Shown: positions 31,872 through 41,285 of the stretch, in pieces
How positions within the stretch are numbered: the stretch's first letter is position 1
Layout: each line of letters opens with the position of its first letter
From: DAIPKP01 sp964539095
GTDB lineage: Bacteria; Synergistota; Synergistia; Synergistales; Aminiphilaceae
Direction of reading: 5' to 3'
DNA length: 64,000 nucleotides
Assembly (NCBI GenBank): GCA_964539095.1
Contig: CAZIFL010000008.1
Coordinates: 1-64,000 of the forward strand
Notes under the pieces: model-generated
Seen by the model: the letters and a program-made list of their open reading frames with translations, nothing else
Databases searched by the model: none
Told to the model about the DNA's origin: nothing
Program-made: the position numbers and the translations under genes

Positions 31872-34496
31872 ATGTTGCACAGTACGCATGTTGCGCTCTT
31901 TTGCCTTATGAGCCTGGGAGTTCTTCTCTTCCCCTCCCGGGGGGCAGCTTCGGAGTTCGCTTCCGAGCGGTTCGATAACGCCGCTTCGGGAGGCGTGGCG
32001 GTGATGGAAATTATCTCCATCACGGATGAGGAGGGCTCCCCCTCCAGAATAGGCCGGTTTGTCCCTCTTCGGAAGACCGATGTCACGGGAATCGTTACGG
32101 GGCCTCTGGCCTCCATCACCGTCACCCATCGGTACAGCTTTACAAAAAAGGATCATGCAGATCCGGTAGAGGCCCTCTACCGCTTTCCTCTTCCGGGGGA
32201 TGCGGCGGTAACATCCTGTACCGTTCGTTTCGGAGATATCACCATCGCCACGGAGCTAAAGGAGCGACAGAAGGCGGAGAAGGAGTATGAAGAGGCGAAA
32301 CAGGAGGGAAAGCAGGCGGTGCTGCTTACCCGGGAGAGCCCCAACGTCTTCACTCTGGCGGTACAGGGGATCCGTCCGGATGAAGAGGTGACGGTGGAAA
32401 CCACCTACGTACAGATGGGAGAGCCCGAAAAGGCGGGATGGTCCCTTCGGATACCCCTTACCACAGCCCCCCGGTTTGTGCGGCAGGACGAACAGGGGAG
32501 CGCCCAGGCCAAGGGGAACCCTCTGGCGGTCTATCGCGATCCGGGGCACCGCTTCTCGCTGAACCTCACCTTTGAGGATCCCTGCACCCTGGAAAGCCCT
32601 ACCCATAAGATTCTCACCCCCAAAGGGGAGGGAGATGCCCAGCATGTCACCCTCGCCAAGGGAGCGGAGGTCCCCGATCGAGATTTTGTGATCACCTGGG
32701 TTGCTGAACAGGGGGGAGATTCGAAAGCCCCCGCCTCGCTCCAGATATTTGAGTACACCCCCGAAGGAGAAAAGGACAGCTGGTTCTTCGGACTCCTCAC
32801 CCCGGCTTCTCCGGAAACTCTTGAAGAGCATCCTACCATTCCCCGGGAAATAATACTTCTGGTGGACCACTCGGGCTCCATGCACGGCGCCAAGTGGGAG
32901 GCTTCGGATTGGGCGGTGATCTCCTTTCTGAACAGTCTTTCCCCCCAGGATCGTTTCTCCCTGGGGCTCTTCCACAGCACCACCTCCTGGTTCGCCCCCC
33001 GTCCCCTCCCCGCCACTCGGGAGAATATCACCCAGGCGGTGGATTATCTGACCCGCAATAAGGATGACGGAGGCACCAATCTCGGAGTGGCTCTGGAGCA
33101 AGCTCTCCGTAACCCTCGGCCGGAAAAAGGGCTCTACTCCCAGCATGTACTTGTAATTACAGATGCCCAGGTGACGGATAGCGGGCGCATTCTTAGGCTT
33201 GTGGAGACCGAGGCCAAGCGTGCGGAAGGACGGAAGATCAGCATTCTCTGCATCGATGCGGCTCCCAACGACTATCTCGCCCGGGAGATCGCCCGAAAAG
33301 GCAAAGGCATCGCCCGCTTTCTCACCAGCTCTCCCGAGGAGACGGATATCACCACCGCCCTGGAAGAAGTTTTGGAGGAGTGGGGAAGCCCGGTGCTGAC
33401 AGAGACGGCTCTGAAGATTCATCTGGAAAAGGGAGAGGGGGCAAACCTTACCCTCCCCCAGGGCTCACGGATCCCCTTTGCAAAGAAACAGGTTGCTTCA
33501 CTGCTTCTGGGAGATCTCCCTCAAAAACGCGCCCGGTGGGTAGTAGGGCGCATAGAAGGAAACAATCTGGAGAAGATCTCCTACACCCTGGAGGGCCGCG
33601 GAGTTAATGCTCCTCTGGAGGCGCAGCTTCGCAAGGTTGAAGCTGCGGAGGGAGAGGCCCTGAAGGCTCTCTACGGAGCCCTGGTACTGAACCGGCTGGA
33701 ACAGCTCTACTCCGGCAACTACCCCAAGAAGGAGCTTATGGCCCGCCTCGCCGACCTGGGGTATACCGAAGAGGCGGAGGCTTTGCAGGAGCAGAGCGTC
33801 TATCAGGAAAACGCCCAAGTGGTACGACAGGAGGTACTGGAGCCCCTTCTGGTGCGGGAATCTCTCTTCTACGGCATCCCCTGCCAGGTGACGGCTTTTG
33901 TAGCGGTACGGCAGGACAGCTCCGTAGGAAGCACCACCCCGGTCTTTGTGGGAAACGCTCTCCCCGGAGGATGGGACGAGGCCTTCGCCGGAGGAGCCCC
34001 CCGGGTCTACGGAACTTCTAAAGGTGCCGCCACGGGTTCCATGGGCTTGAGCTTCATGAAAATGGCCGCCCCCATGCCGCAGATGATGGCGATGGATAAC
34101 GCCATGATCGCCCCGAGCGTTCCTCAGGGACGCTTCGAAGAGGCAGAAGGATTTTTTGAGGCCGAAGGGGTTGAGCCCGGCCCTCTCTCCCTCTATCACG
34201 GAACCCCTTCGGGAGCTGCCCAGCAGGTGCTCTACGAAGATTTCCTCTCCGGGCGCCGTCTCTTCAAGGCTCTGGAGGTACAAACAGATACTGCCTATCA
34301 CGGCAAGGCGGTGCTGCTCCTCTACGTGGGAGACATGGCGGTACCGAGAGCACGGATTCCTCTGGAGCAGCTTCTCATGGCGGGAGGAAGGCGCCCTCTC
34401 AACATCACAGCTCCTTCCGGGGTTCTGGTAAAGCTTGTGCTGGAGGATCCCGAGGGAGATCTCACCAAACCTCTTACGGTAAAGCTGCACCATTAA
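31872..34496 (+). CDS. Secreted VIT and von Willebrand factor A domain protein
   Basis: An 874-residue exported protein. A signal peptide spans about 1-25 (MLHSTHVALFCLMSLGVLLF, cleaved near RGAAS). The VIT domain (about 45-190) includes YRFPLPGDAAVTSC and ELKERQKAEKEYEEA. The vWA domain (about 310-490) has an intact metal-ion adhesion site: VDHSGSM, the threonine in DDGGTNLG and the aspartate in VITDAQVTD. A long C-terminal region with a Met-rich stretch (about 720-760) follows. Unlike some relatives it ends without a sortase signal or membrane anchor, so it should be periplasmic or released. AGGAGGTG precedes the chosen ATG; an earlier in-frame ATG lacks one. Single-gene unit; function unknown, probably adhesion or protein binding. 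Confidence 0.9.
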   Translation: MLHSTHVALFCLMSLGVLLFPSRGAASEFASERFDNAASGGVAVMEIISITDEEGSPSRIGRFVPLRKTDVTGIVTGPLASITVTHRYSFTKKDHADPVEALYRFPLPGDAAVTSCTVRFGDITIATELKERQKAEKEYEEAKQEGKQAVLLTRESPNVFTLAVQGIRPDEEVTVETTYVQMGEPEKAGWSLRIPLTTAPRFVRQDEQGSAQAKGNPLAVYRDPGHRFSLNLTFEDPCTLESPTHKILTPKGEGDAQHVTLAKGAEVPDRDFVITWVAEQGGDSKAPASLQIFEYTPEGEKDSWFFGLLTPASPETLEEHPTIPREIILLVDHSGSMHGAKWEASDWAVISFLNSLSPQDRFSLGLFHSTTSWFAPRPLPATRENITQAVDYLTRNKDDGGTNLGVALEQALRNPRPEKGLYSQHVLVITDAQVTDSGRILRLVETEAKRAEGRKISILCIDAAPNDYLAREIARKGKGIARFLTSSPEETDITTALEEVLEEWGSPVLTETALKIHLEKGEGANLTLPQGSRIPFAKKQVASLLLGDLPQKRARWVVGRIEGNNLEKISYTLEGRGVNAPLEAQLRKVEAAEGEALKALYGALVLNRLEQLYSGNYPKKELMARLADLGYTEEAEALQEQSVYQENAQVVRQEVLEPLLVRESLFYGIPCQVTAFVAVRQDSSVGSTTPVFVGNALPGGWDEAFAGGAPRVYGTSKGAATGSMGLSFMKMAAPMPQMMAMDNAMIAPSVPQGRFEEAEGFFEAEGVEPGPLSLYHGTPSGAAQQVLYEDFLSGRRLFKALEVQTDTAYHGKAVLLLYVGDMAVPRARIPLEQLLMAGGRRPLNITAPSGVLVKLVLEDPEGDLTKPLTVKLHH

Positions 34497-34536
34497 GGGT
34501 AAGAACCTTTTGAACGTTCCCTGACACCGAACTTCA

Positions 34537-34583
34537 GGCGGATCCCTCCTTTCCCGTGTGGAAAAAGGAGGGATCCGCCTTTT
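34537..34583 (+). terminator. Terminator of the VIT/vWA gene
   Basis: Perfect 16-bp arms GGCGGATCCCTCCTTT and AAAGGAGGGATCCGCC followed by TTTT, 40 bases after the stop codon. Confidence 0.85.
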
Positions 34584-34775
34584 CATGGATAGGAGTTTCC
34601 ACCATGACAAGGAACAACACATAAAAAGCACGAAGGGAAACGCCCTCTCTTCCAGAGTCCTCTATCATGGGCCTCCGACCATGAGCCTTGGAAAATTTTT
34701 TGTACTCCCCCCAGCTCTCGGGTACTCTCCTTTTTCGTCTTCAACGTAACCGATATGCACGCGGCTTTACGGAGC

Positions 34776-34804
34776 TTGACAAGAAAGGGCTTTCACTGTA
34801 ACTT
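34776..34804 (+). promoter_or_regulatory. Distal sigma-70-like promoter
   Basis: TTGACA (34776-34781) and TAACTT (34799-34804) with a 17-base spacer, about 210 bases before the TetR start. Confidence 0.5.
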
Positions 34805-34922
34805 ACCGTCTGATAAGTTTTGTCGGTATAACTTTTTCTGATCTCTCTTTTCTCAGGGCAAAAAAGTTACACCAACTCGAAGATGCCTCTTCTCGCATTT
34901 TTGGAATTCAAAAGCCCCCCTC

Positions 34923-34950
34923 TTGACAAAACTCAAAAGGTCGATAGAAT
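34923..34950 (+). promoter_or_regulatory. Proximal promoter of the TetR-RND-TolC-MFP-MATE operon
   Basis: TTGACA (34923-34928) and TAGAAT (34945-34950) with a 16-base spacer. The -10 box overlaps the operator listed next. Confidence 0.75.
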
Positions 34951-34967
34951 GACCCATCAGTCATTCT
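34946..34967. promoter_or_regulatory. Putative TetR operator
   Basis: AGAATGAC and GTCATTCT are perfect 8-base inverted arms 6 bases apart. They cover the -10 box and transcription start, the expected place for an autorepressor. Confidence 0.7.
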
Positions 34968-35015
34968 GAAAACTCTTGAGTTCGTTCGCCTTTTCATGCT
35001 GTAAGGAGGAGTTCT

Positions 35016-35681
35016 GTGAGCACTATTCAAAAACAAAAAAAGGTCCTTGTGGAAGAGATGATGCGGGAGGGCATCAAGGAGGCCGCCATCACGGTGATTC
35101 AGGAATGCGGATGGAAAGGAACCACTATGGCAAAGATCGCCAAGGCCGCAGGAGTTTCTAAGGGAACCCTCTATAACTATTTCGAGGGAAAGCTGGATAT
35201 GCTTGTCTTTATGGGAAAGCACACCTCGAAAGACCTTATGGCCCAGCTTCAAAACGTTCGCACCTCGCACCTCCCTCCTCCGGAAAGGGTGGATGAACTT
35301 CTTCGGGTGATGATGGAGCATCTGGACACAAATCGAAAGATCACCGCATGCTTCGTGGATGCCCACATGAACGACCCCGAGGCCCGGGAATATCTCCATC
35401 AGCATATGCGCTACAGCCCCTGGCATCTCTTTTTCCAGTCCATGGAAGAGGCCATTAAAGAGGGAGTGCAAGAGGGGGTTTTCTATCCCGTTCACCCCAG
35501 AACTGTCGCCTGTATCTTTCAGCATAACTTTTTTCTTCTCGCCAAACTCCTGGCAGATGAGGGAAAGCCCCATCACGACATTCCCTTTGATGCCGTTCCG
35601 GAAAAGGAGATCATCGCTACCTTCCGGGAGTTTCATCGCCACGGTCTCATTCGAACCAGTAAGGAGGTTCTTCAGGTATGA
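35016..35681 (+). CDS. TetR-family repressor of the second efflux operon
   Basis: A 221-residue regulator. The N-terminal TetR motif (about 20-65) contains AAITVIQECGWKGTTMAKIA and KAAGVSKGTLYNYFEGK; the rest is a helical ligand pocket. Translation starts at GTG with AAGGAGGA upstream. The last codons overlap the RND permease start by four bases (ATGA), so regulator and pump are translationally coupled. A perfect inverted repeat over the promoter points to autorepression relieved by a pump substrate. Confidence 0.92.
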   Translation: MSTIQKQKKVLVEEMMREGIKEAAITVIQECGWKGTTMAKIAKAAGVSKGTLYNYFEGKLDMLVFMGKHTSKDLMAQLQNVRTSHLPPPERVDELLRVMMEHLDTNRKITACFVDAHMNDPEAREYLHQHMRYSPWHLFFQSMEEAIKEGVQEGVFYPVHPRTVACIFQHNFFLLAKLLADEGKPHHDIPFDAVPEKEIIATFREFHRHGLIRTSKEVLQV

Positions 35682-38600
35682 AAATAACCGATACTGCATT
35701 ACGCCGTCCCGTGACGGTACTTATCGCCATGATTGCCCTGCTTCTCTTCGGGGTGCTCTCTCTGTCTCAAATGAACATGGCCAGGATGCCCGATGTGGAG
35801 TTTCCCATCGTGGTGGTGGTCACCACCATGCAGGGAGCGAGCCCCGCCGTCATGGACAACGACGTTACCGACATCATTGAGGAGGAGATCAACAGCATCT
35901 CCGGCATTGAGAACATCACCTCTTACAGCTACGAGGGGCGAGCTATCACGGTGGTGGAATTTGAACTGGGCCGGGATCTCGACGGAGCCGCCGCAGATGT
36001 GCGGGATAAGGTGAATATCGCCCAGGCAAGCCTTCCCGATGAGGCGGATACCCCCACGGTGCAGAAGTACTCTCCCATGGACTCCCCGGTGCTGACTCTG
36101 GCGGTGCTGGGAAGTGCGCCGGAGCAGGAGAAAGCCTTCTTCGTGGATAAAATTCTCAAGCAGCAGATCCAGACCGTTCCCGGAGTGGGGATGGTGGATC
36201 TTGCGGGTTTTCGGGAACGGCAAATCCGGATATGGCTGGATTCCAATCTTCTGGAAGCCCGAAATCTTACCGCCACGGAGGTTCTCCGAGCAGTTCAGGC
36301 AAAGCACGTAGAGCTTCCCGCAGGACGTCTGGAGACAAGTACCACGGAGTTCGGTATCCGGGTAGAAGGAGAGTACGACTCCGTGGAATCTCTGGCCATG
36401 CTCCCCCTGGCAAACCGAAACGGCACGGTGGTACGCCTTCGGGACGTAGCCCGGGTGGAGGACGGCTTTGAGGAGCTTCGAAGCTTCGCCACCTACAACG
36501 GTGAACCCGCCATTCTGGTGCAGGTGAAAAAGCAGCGGGGCGCCAACGAGGTCGCCACCGCGGAGATTCTACGTCAGCGATTGGAAGGGCTGCAGAGCCG
36601 GATCCCCGAGAATATCCGTATCGAAATCGTGGGGGATGAATCGCTCTTCATCCGGCGCTCCATGGAGGGGGTGCAGGGAGATATCATCGTGGCGGTGGGG
36701 CTTACCTCACTCATCATGCTGATCTTTCTGAACACCCTACGGGCCATGTTCGTTACGGTGGTGACAATTCCGGTCTGTCTTCTGGGGAGCATGCTGATCC
36801 TCCGCTCTCTGGGAATTACCATCAACAACCTCACCATGATGGGGCTCTCTCTAGCGGTGGGTATGGTGGTGGACGGCACCACAGTGGTGCTGGAGAACAT
36901 CCACCATCATCTGGAGGCGGGGGAGAAGCCGATTCCCGCAGCCTCTCTGGGAACCGCCGAGGTGGGCTTTTCCGTTCTCGGAGGAGCCGCCACCACCCTG
37001 GCGGTCTTTCTTCCGGTAACCTTCATGGAGGGTATTATTGGACGATTTTTCTATGACTTCGGCATGACCGTGGCTATCACCATCCTCATGTCTCTTATCC
37101 TCTCCCTCACTCTCACCCCCTACCTCTGCTCCCGGCTTCTGCGGGCTAACCGGGGATGGTTCGGCCGGATGATGGATCTTCCTCTGGGGCTTCTGGAGCG
37201 GGGATATGCCTGGCTTCTGGGCAAAGCGGTGCGACACCGTTTTCTCACCCTGGTCTTTGCGGCAGGAGTCTTTGTGCTGGGGCTCTTCTTCGCCTCTCAG
37301 CTGGGAAGCACCTTCTTTCCCACGGAAGATAACGGCGAATTTACCGTAAGCTTCGAGCTTCCCTCGGGCTCTTCTCTTGGGGAATCGGAACGGATTTTTC
37401 GAGAGCTTGATACGGCTATCCGCAACAATCCCTATGTGGCCTACACCTACGGTACCGTGGGAATGGGTACGGGGCAGGAGGTCAATAAGGGAGACGTCTC
37501 CGTCGTTCTGATTCCCCGGAGGGAGCGCCCGGGGATGGGGGATATCATGAACGACTTCCGGCAACAGTTCTCCACCTATAAAGACGTGACCATCACCATG
37601 GCCGCCTGGGGGGCGGATGTAACCATCACCCTGGTGGGGAATTCCACCGAGGATCTCGCCGCCCTGGGAGAGGTTTTGAGGAAGGACATCGCCCAGGACG
37701 ATCGGCTGGTGGATTTCAATACCTCTATTCAGTTGGAAAACCCCCGGGTTATCGCCACCATCAACCGGGAGTTGGCGGACGATATGGGGGTGAGCATCCG
37801 GGATCTCTCCACGGAGATTCAGGCCTATTTTGGAGGGGTCAAGGCGGGGGTCTTCAAGGACGGAGGCTATCGGTACGACATGGAGTTGCAGGCGGAAAAG
37901 AGTGCCCGGGGCTCTCTGGAGGATATCCAAAAGCTCATTATCCCCACCCATGATGGACATCTGATCCGCCTGGCGGACGTGGTAACCCTGCGCAAGACCG
38001 TGGCCCCTAACGTGATTACCCGGTACAATCGTCAGCGGAGTCTTGATCTGGAGGCCAATGTTCGAGGTATCTCCACAGGAGAGGGAACGGTGCTGATGGA
38101 AGAGGCCTTTGCCCGGAATGCTCCGGAAGACGGCAGCATAAGTCTGCTTCAGACGGGATCAAGTAAACACGAGCGCGAAGCCTTTGTGACCCTTCTCAAC
38201 GCCATCGGGGCCTCCATCATTCTGGTGTACATGGTGATGGCCATTCAGTTCGAATCCTTCGTCTATCCTCTTATGGTAATGTTCGCCCTACCCCTCACCA
38301 CCGCGGGGGCCTTCGGGCTCCTCATGCTCACCGGGCAGGACGTAAGCGTCATGAGCCTCATGGGAATTATTCTGCTTATCGGTATCGTGGTGAATAACGC
38401 CATCATTCTGGTGGACTTCGCTAAGCAGGAGAGCGCCAGGGGATCGAACCCCCTGGAGGCCATGCTTAAGGCGGCCCCCCGAAGGCTTCGGCCCATTCTG
38501 ATGACCGCCTGCTCCACCATGATCGCTCAAATACCCCTGGCCATGGGGCTCAGCGAGGGTGGTGAAATCCGGCAGCCCATGGCCATAGCGGTTATCGGAG

Positions 38601-38794
38601 GGATGCTCTCCTCCACCCTGCTTACGTTGCTGGTCATTCCGGCGGTCTACATCATCATCGGCAACAGCCAGGCAAAAATCGCCCGTTTCTTCCGGGCCTT
38701 CCGGATGTTCCGGATCCGAAAAAAACGGGTGCGGGAGGAGTCTTTGAGCTCTTTCGAACCCGAACCATCAAAAACGCTTGCAGGAGGAAAATAA
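35678..38794 (+). CDS. RND-family multidrug efflux permease
   Basis: A 1038-residue inner-membrane pump of the HAE/AcrB class with 12 helices and two periplasmic loops. In TM4 it reads GMVVDGTTVVLEN, keeping the first proton-relay aspartate (Asp399) but with Gly400 for the second. TM10 has GIVVNNAIILVDFAK. The start overlaps the TetR stop by four bases, and the outer-membrane channel gene follows two bases after its stop. With the adaptor gene downstream it makes a complete tripartite pump. Substrate unknown. Confidence 0.94.
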   Translation: MKITDTALRRPVTVLIAMIALLLFGVLSLSQMNMARMPDVEFPIVVVVTTMQGASPAVMDNDVTDIIEEEINSISGIENITSYSYEGRAITVVEFELGRDLDGAAADVRDKVNIAQASLPDEADTPTVQKYSPMDSPVLTLAVLGSAPEQEKAFFVDKILKQQIQTVPGVGMVDLAGFRERQIRIWLDSNLLEARNLTATEVLRAVQAKHVELPAGRLETSTTEFGIRVEGEYDSVESLAMLPLANRNGTVVRLRDVARVEDGFEELRSFATYNGEPAILVQVKKQRGANEVATAEILRQRLEGLQSRIPENIRIEIVGDESLFIRRSMEGVQGDIIVAVGLTSLIMLIFLNTLRAMFVTVVTIPVCLLGSMLILRSLGITINNLTMMGLSLAVGMVVDGTTVVLENIHHHLEAGEKPIPAASLGTAEVGFSVLGGAATTLAVFLPVTFMEGIIGRFFYDFGMTVAITILMSLILSLTLTPYLCSRLLRANRGWFGRMMDLPLGLLERGYAWLLGKAVRHRFLTLVFAAGVFVLGLFFASQLGSTFFPTEDNGEFTVSFELPSGSSLGESERIFRELDTAIRNNPYVAYTYGTVGMGTGQEVNKGDVSVVLIPRRERPGMGDIMNDFRQQFSTYKDVTITMAAWGADVTITLVGNSTEDLAALGEVLRKDIAQDDRLVDFNTSIQLENPRVIATINRELADDMGVSIRDLSTEIQAYFGGVKAGVFKDGGYRYDMELQAEKSARGSLEDIQKLIIPTHDGHLIRLADVVTLRKTVAPNVITRYNRQRSLDLEANVRGISTGEGTVLMEEAFARNAPEDGSISLLQTGSSKHEREAFVTLLNAIGASIILVYMVMAIQFESFVYPLMVMFALPLTTAGAFGLLMLTGQDVSVMSLMGIILLIGIVVNNAIILVDFAKQESARGSNPLEAMLKAAPRRLRPILMTACSTMIAQIPLAMGLSEGGEIRQPMAIAVIGGMLSSTLLTLLVIPAVYIIIGNSQAKIARFFRAFRMFRIRKKRVREESLSSFEPEPSKTLAGGK

Positions 38795-38796
38795 CC

Positions 38797-40131
38797 ATGC
38801 CTCGATTTTTCAAATTGCTGATCCTCTTTCTTTCCTTCAGCCTTTTCTGCACCTTCTGGCTCTGGGGACAGCGGGCACGTGCGGAAGGCCCGGAAAAGAT
38901 TCTGAACCTGAACTCCATTCTGGAACTCGCCCAGGAACGGAACTTGGATATCCAAAAATCCCGACAGGAGCTTCTCCGGGCGGAGGGAAAGGATTTTGAA
39001 GGCCAAGCGGGGTATCTTCCCCACCTGGATATTACCGGTAGCTACATGCAGCAGAATAACACCCTGAACGAAAGAGGGGATAAAGGATCTTCCGGGGGAA
39101 GTATCATCCTCAGCCAAACCCTCTACGAAGGGGGGAAAAATAAGGCCAAGAAAAACCAGGCGATCTTTTTCCGGGAGGGGGCAAACCAGGAAATTGAACT
39201 CACCACCCAGGATGTATTCTACCAGGTCCTCGACACCTACTACGACGTGCTTCTCGGAAAGGCAAACGTCCAGACCGCCGAGGATGGCTTGGCCTACGCC
39301 CGGGAACATCTCCGGGAGACCGAACGGAAGCGGATTCTCGGCATCGCCACGAACTTCGAGGTGATCCGGGCGGAACAACAGGAGAGTGCCCGAAATACCG
39401 AACTCATTACCGCCAAAAACCAATTAGAGTCCGCCAAGATCGACCTACTCACTCTGCTACGGCTCCCCCAGAAAGAGCGCTACGATTTCCAGGGGTCGCT
39501 GACATACACCCCCTTTCGAGGAGAGCCCGATGCATCTCTTGAGACGGCCCTGCAGAAGCGCCCGGATCTCCAGAAGGCCCACTCGGACGTGGCCTTTCAG
39601 CGGGAGCAGGTGATCGTGGAAAGAAGCGGCTCCCTCCCCCGGGTGAGCATCTACGGCAAATACAGCTACGACGACCCCGCCAGCAACTACGACAACGAGG
39701 AGAACACCTGGAGCGCAGGAATTCAAGTCTCCTTTCCCATCTTCGACGGCAACGAAGCTCTGGGAAAGGCTCTTCAGGAGAAGGCCACCATGCATCAGCA
39801 GGAGCTGGGAGTAGCCCAGAAGGAGGAGGAAATTAAACGAGAGATCGCCCACGCCTTTCTAAACCTCACCAGCACCGAGGAGGCGGTCTTCTCCACAAAG
39901 AAAAACCTTGAGCTTGCCCGGGAATCGCTACGCCTCGCCCAGGTGGGCTATCGGGAGGGTGTGAGCACCCAGTTGGATGTGCTGGATGCCCAGACCACCC
40001 TCACCCTGGCAGAAAAGGAATACAGCGGAGCCATCAAAAAACATGCCCTGGCCATAGTAGCCCTGGAGAAAGCCCGGGGTACTCTCGGCACCGCATCCGT
40101 GGCCCATCTTCTTGAAGGAGGAACTCAGTAA
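38797..40131 (+). CDS. TolC-family outer-membrane efflux channel
   Basis: A 444-residue outer-membrane protein. A signal peptide spans about 1-30 and should be cleaved after RARA. Two OEP repeats follow, visible in repeated helical blocks such as LNLNSILELAQERNLDIQKS and SLETALQKRPDLQKAHSDVA, plus the strand region SIYGKYSYDDPASNY. AGGAGG precedes the ATG. It lies between the pump and adaptor genes; its TAA overlaps the adaptor ATG by one base. It is the only channel of this type in the window, so it may also serve the first RND pump. Confidence 0.93.
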   Translation: MPRFFKLLILFLSFSLFCTFWLWGQRARAEGPEKILNLNSILELAQERNLDIQKSRQELLRAEGKDFEGQAGYLPHLDITGSYMQQNNTLNERGDKGSSGGSIILSQTLYEGGKNKAKKNQAIFFREGANQEIELTTQDVFYQVLDTYYDVLLGKANVQTAEDGLAYAREHLRETERKRILGIATNFEVIRAEQQESARNTELITAKNQLESAKIDLLTLLRLPQKERYDFQGSLTYTPFRGEPDASLETALQKRPDLQKAHSDVAFQREQVIVERSGSLPRVSIYGKYSYDDPASNYDNEENTWSAGIQVSFPIFDGNEALGKALQEKATMHQQELGVAQKEEEIKREIAHAFLNLTSTEEAVFSTKKNLELARESLRLAQVGYREGVSTQLDVLDAQTTLTLAEKEYSGAIKKHALAIVALEKARGTLGTASVAHLLEGGTQ

Positions 40132-41285
40132 TGTCTTCGTACCGCCATACCGTACAACGTTTTTGCGGCGCTTTTCTTCTTTCGGCCCTTTTAGGGGTGC
40201 TCCTTCTGGGGGTGCTCCCTGCTCTGACACCCCCCGCCGAAGGTGCTCCCGCCCGGGTGGAAGTGCTTTCTCTGAAGCCTGTTCCTCTAGTAGAACAGGG
40301 GTTCGAGGAAAGTGCCACTCTGGAGGCTAAAGAAGAAGTTACGCTCTATGCCAAGGTTTCCGGACGGCTTGAAGAGCTTTTTAAAGCTAAGGGAGAGGCT
40401 GTTACAAAAGGGGAAACCATCGTCCGGCTGGATCATCGGGAGAAGGACGCCAAAATCCGCTCCGCCCAGGCCCAAGTGCTGGTGGGAAACGCCCAGCTTG
40501 CCCAGGCCCAGGCGGAATTAGAAAATGCCGCCATGGAACAAAGTCGTTACGAGCGGCTCTTCAAGGAGGGGTACGCCACCCAGCAGCAACTGGATAGCAA
40601 AAAGACCCTCTACCGCACCGCCAAGGCCCAGGTGGATCTTGCCCAGGCCCAGCTCCGAGCCTCTCGGGCAGAGGTGGAAGCCCTGAGAGTGGATCTCTCG
40701 GAGTACACCTTGAAGGCCCCTTTCAGCGGGGTCATTCTGGAGGATTACGACCAATCCCGGGGAAACATGATCACCCCGAGTAACCCGGTGGTACGTCTGG
40801 GGGATACGGATATTCTTAAGGCCGTCGTACGGGCCCCGGAGAGCCGTGTCTCCAGGATCATCCCCGGTATGCCCGCAAAAATTACAGTCCGGGGGATGGA
40901 GAACACCAGCTTCGAGGGAACCGTGCAGTTCGTCAGCCCCTTCGTGGATAGTGACACCCGCACCACTCGGATAGAGGTGCAGGTGGATAACGCCGCCACA
41001 GGGCATCGGCTTCGCCCGGGGATGTTCGTTCAGGTTCTCTTCGTGGAGCATCGGCTGGAAAATCCTCTTATGATCCCCGCCGATGCCGTGACGCAGCGCA
41101 ACGGCGATTTTTTGGTCTTCACGGTGCAAGACGGAAAGGCCTTCCAGCAGAAGGTAACCCCGGGAGTGCGGCATGGAGAGAACCTCCAGATTCTGGATGG
41201 ACTCGCTCCGGGGGATCTCCTCATCATTCGGGGGGGACGGAATCTGAACTCCGGAGATGAGGTACAGCATGACCCTATCTCCTAA
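40131..41285 (+). CDS. RND efflux adaptor (membrane fusion protein)
   Basis: A 384-residue periplasmic adaptor with an N-terminal signal-anchor (about 10-36). The lipoyl half-motifs are LYAKVSGRLEELFKAKGEAV and YTLKAPFSGVILEDYDQSRG, separated by a short coiled-coil hairpin. Beta-barrel and membrane-proximal domains follow (VQFVSPFVDSDTRTT, PADAVTQRNGDFLVF). GGAGGA precedes the ATG, which overlaps the TolC stop by one base. It completes the tripartite pump. The MATE gene begins inside its last 17 bases. Confidence 0.93.
   Translation: MSSYRHTVQRFCGAFLLSALLGVLLLGVLPALTPPAEGAPARVEVLSLKPVPLVEQGFEESATLEAKEEVTLYAKVSGRLEELFKAKGEAVTKGETIVRLDHREKDAKIRSAQAQVLVGNAQLAQAQAELENAAMEQSRYERLFKEGYATQQQLDSKKTLYRTAKAQVDLAQAQLRASRAEVEALRVDLSEYTLKAPFSGVILEDYDQSRGNMITPSNPVVRLGDTDILKAVVRAPESRVSRIIPGMPAKITVRGMENTSFEGTVQFVSPFVDSDTRTTRIEVQVDNAATGHRLRPGMFVQVLFVEHRLENPLMIPADAVTQRNGDFLVFTVQDGKAFQQKVTPGVRHGENLQILDGLAPGDLLIIRGGRNLNSGDEVQHDPIS

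Larger units (their letters stand above)
34584..35015. other. 432-base region before the second efflux operon
   Basis: No credible gene. It holds two sigma-70-like promoters, listed separately. Between them a stem AACTTA (34800-34805) / TAAGTT (34814-34819) and TACCG/CGGTA pairing make the first leader foldable. No terminator separates the first promoter from the operon, so it may simply be a second, distal operon promoter. Confidence 0.5.

Noticed and set aside
34558..34749. A 63-codon plus-strand frame
   Set aside because: It begins inside the terminator stem of the VIT/vWA gene, has no ribosome-binding site and no recognisable protein pattern.
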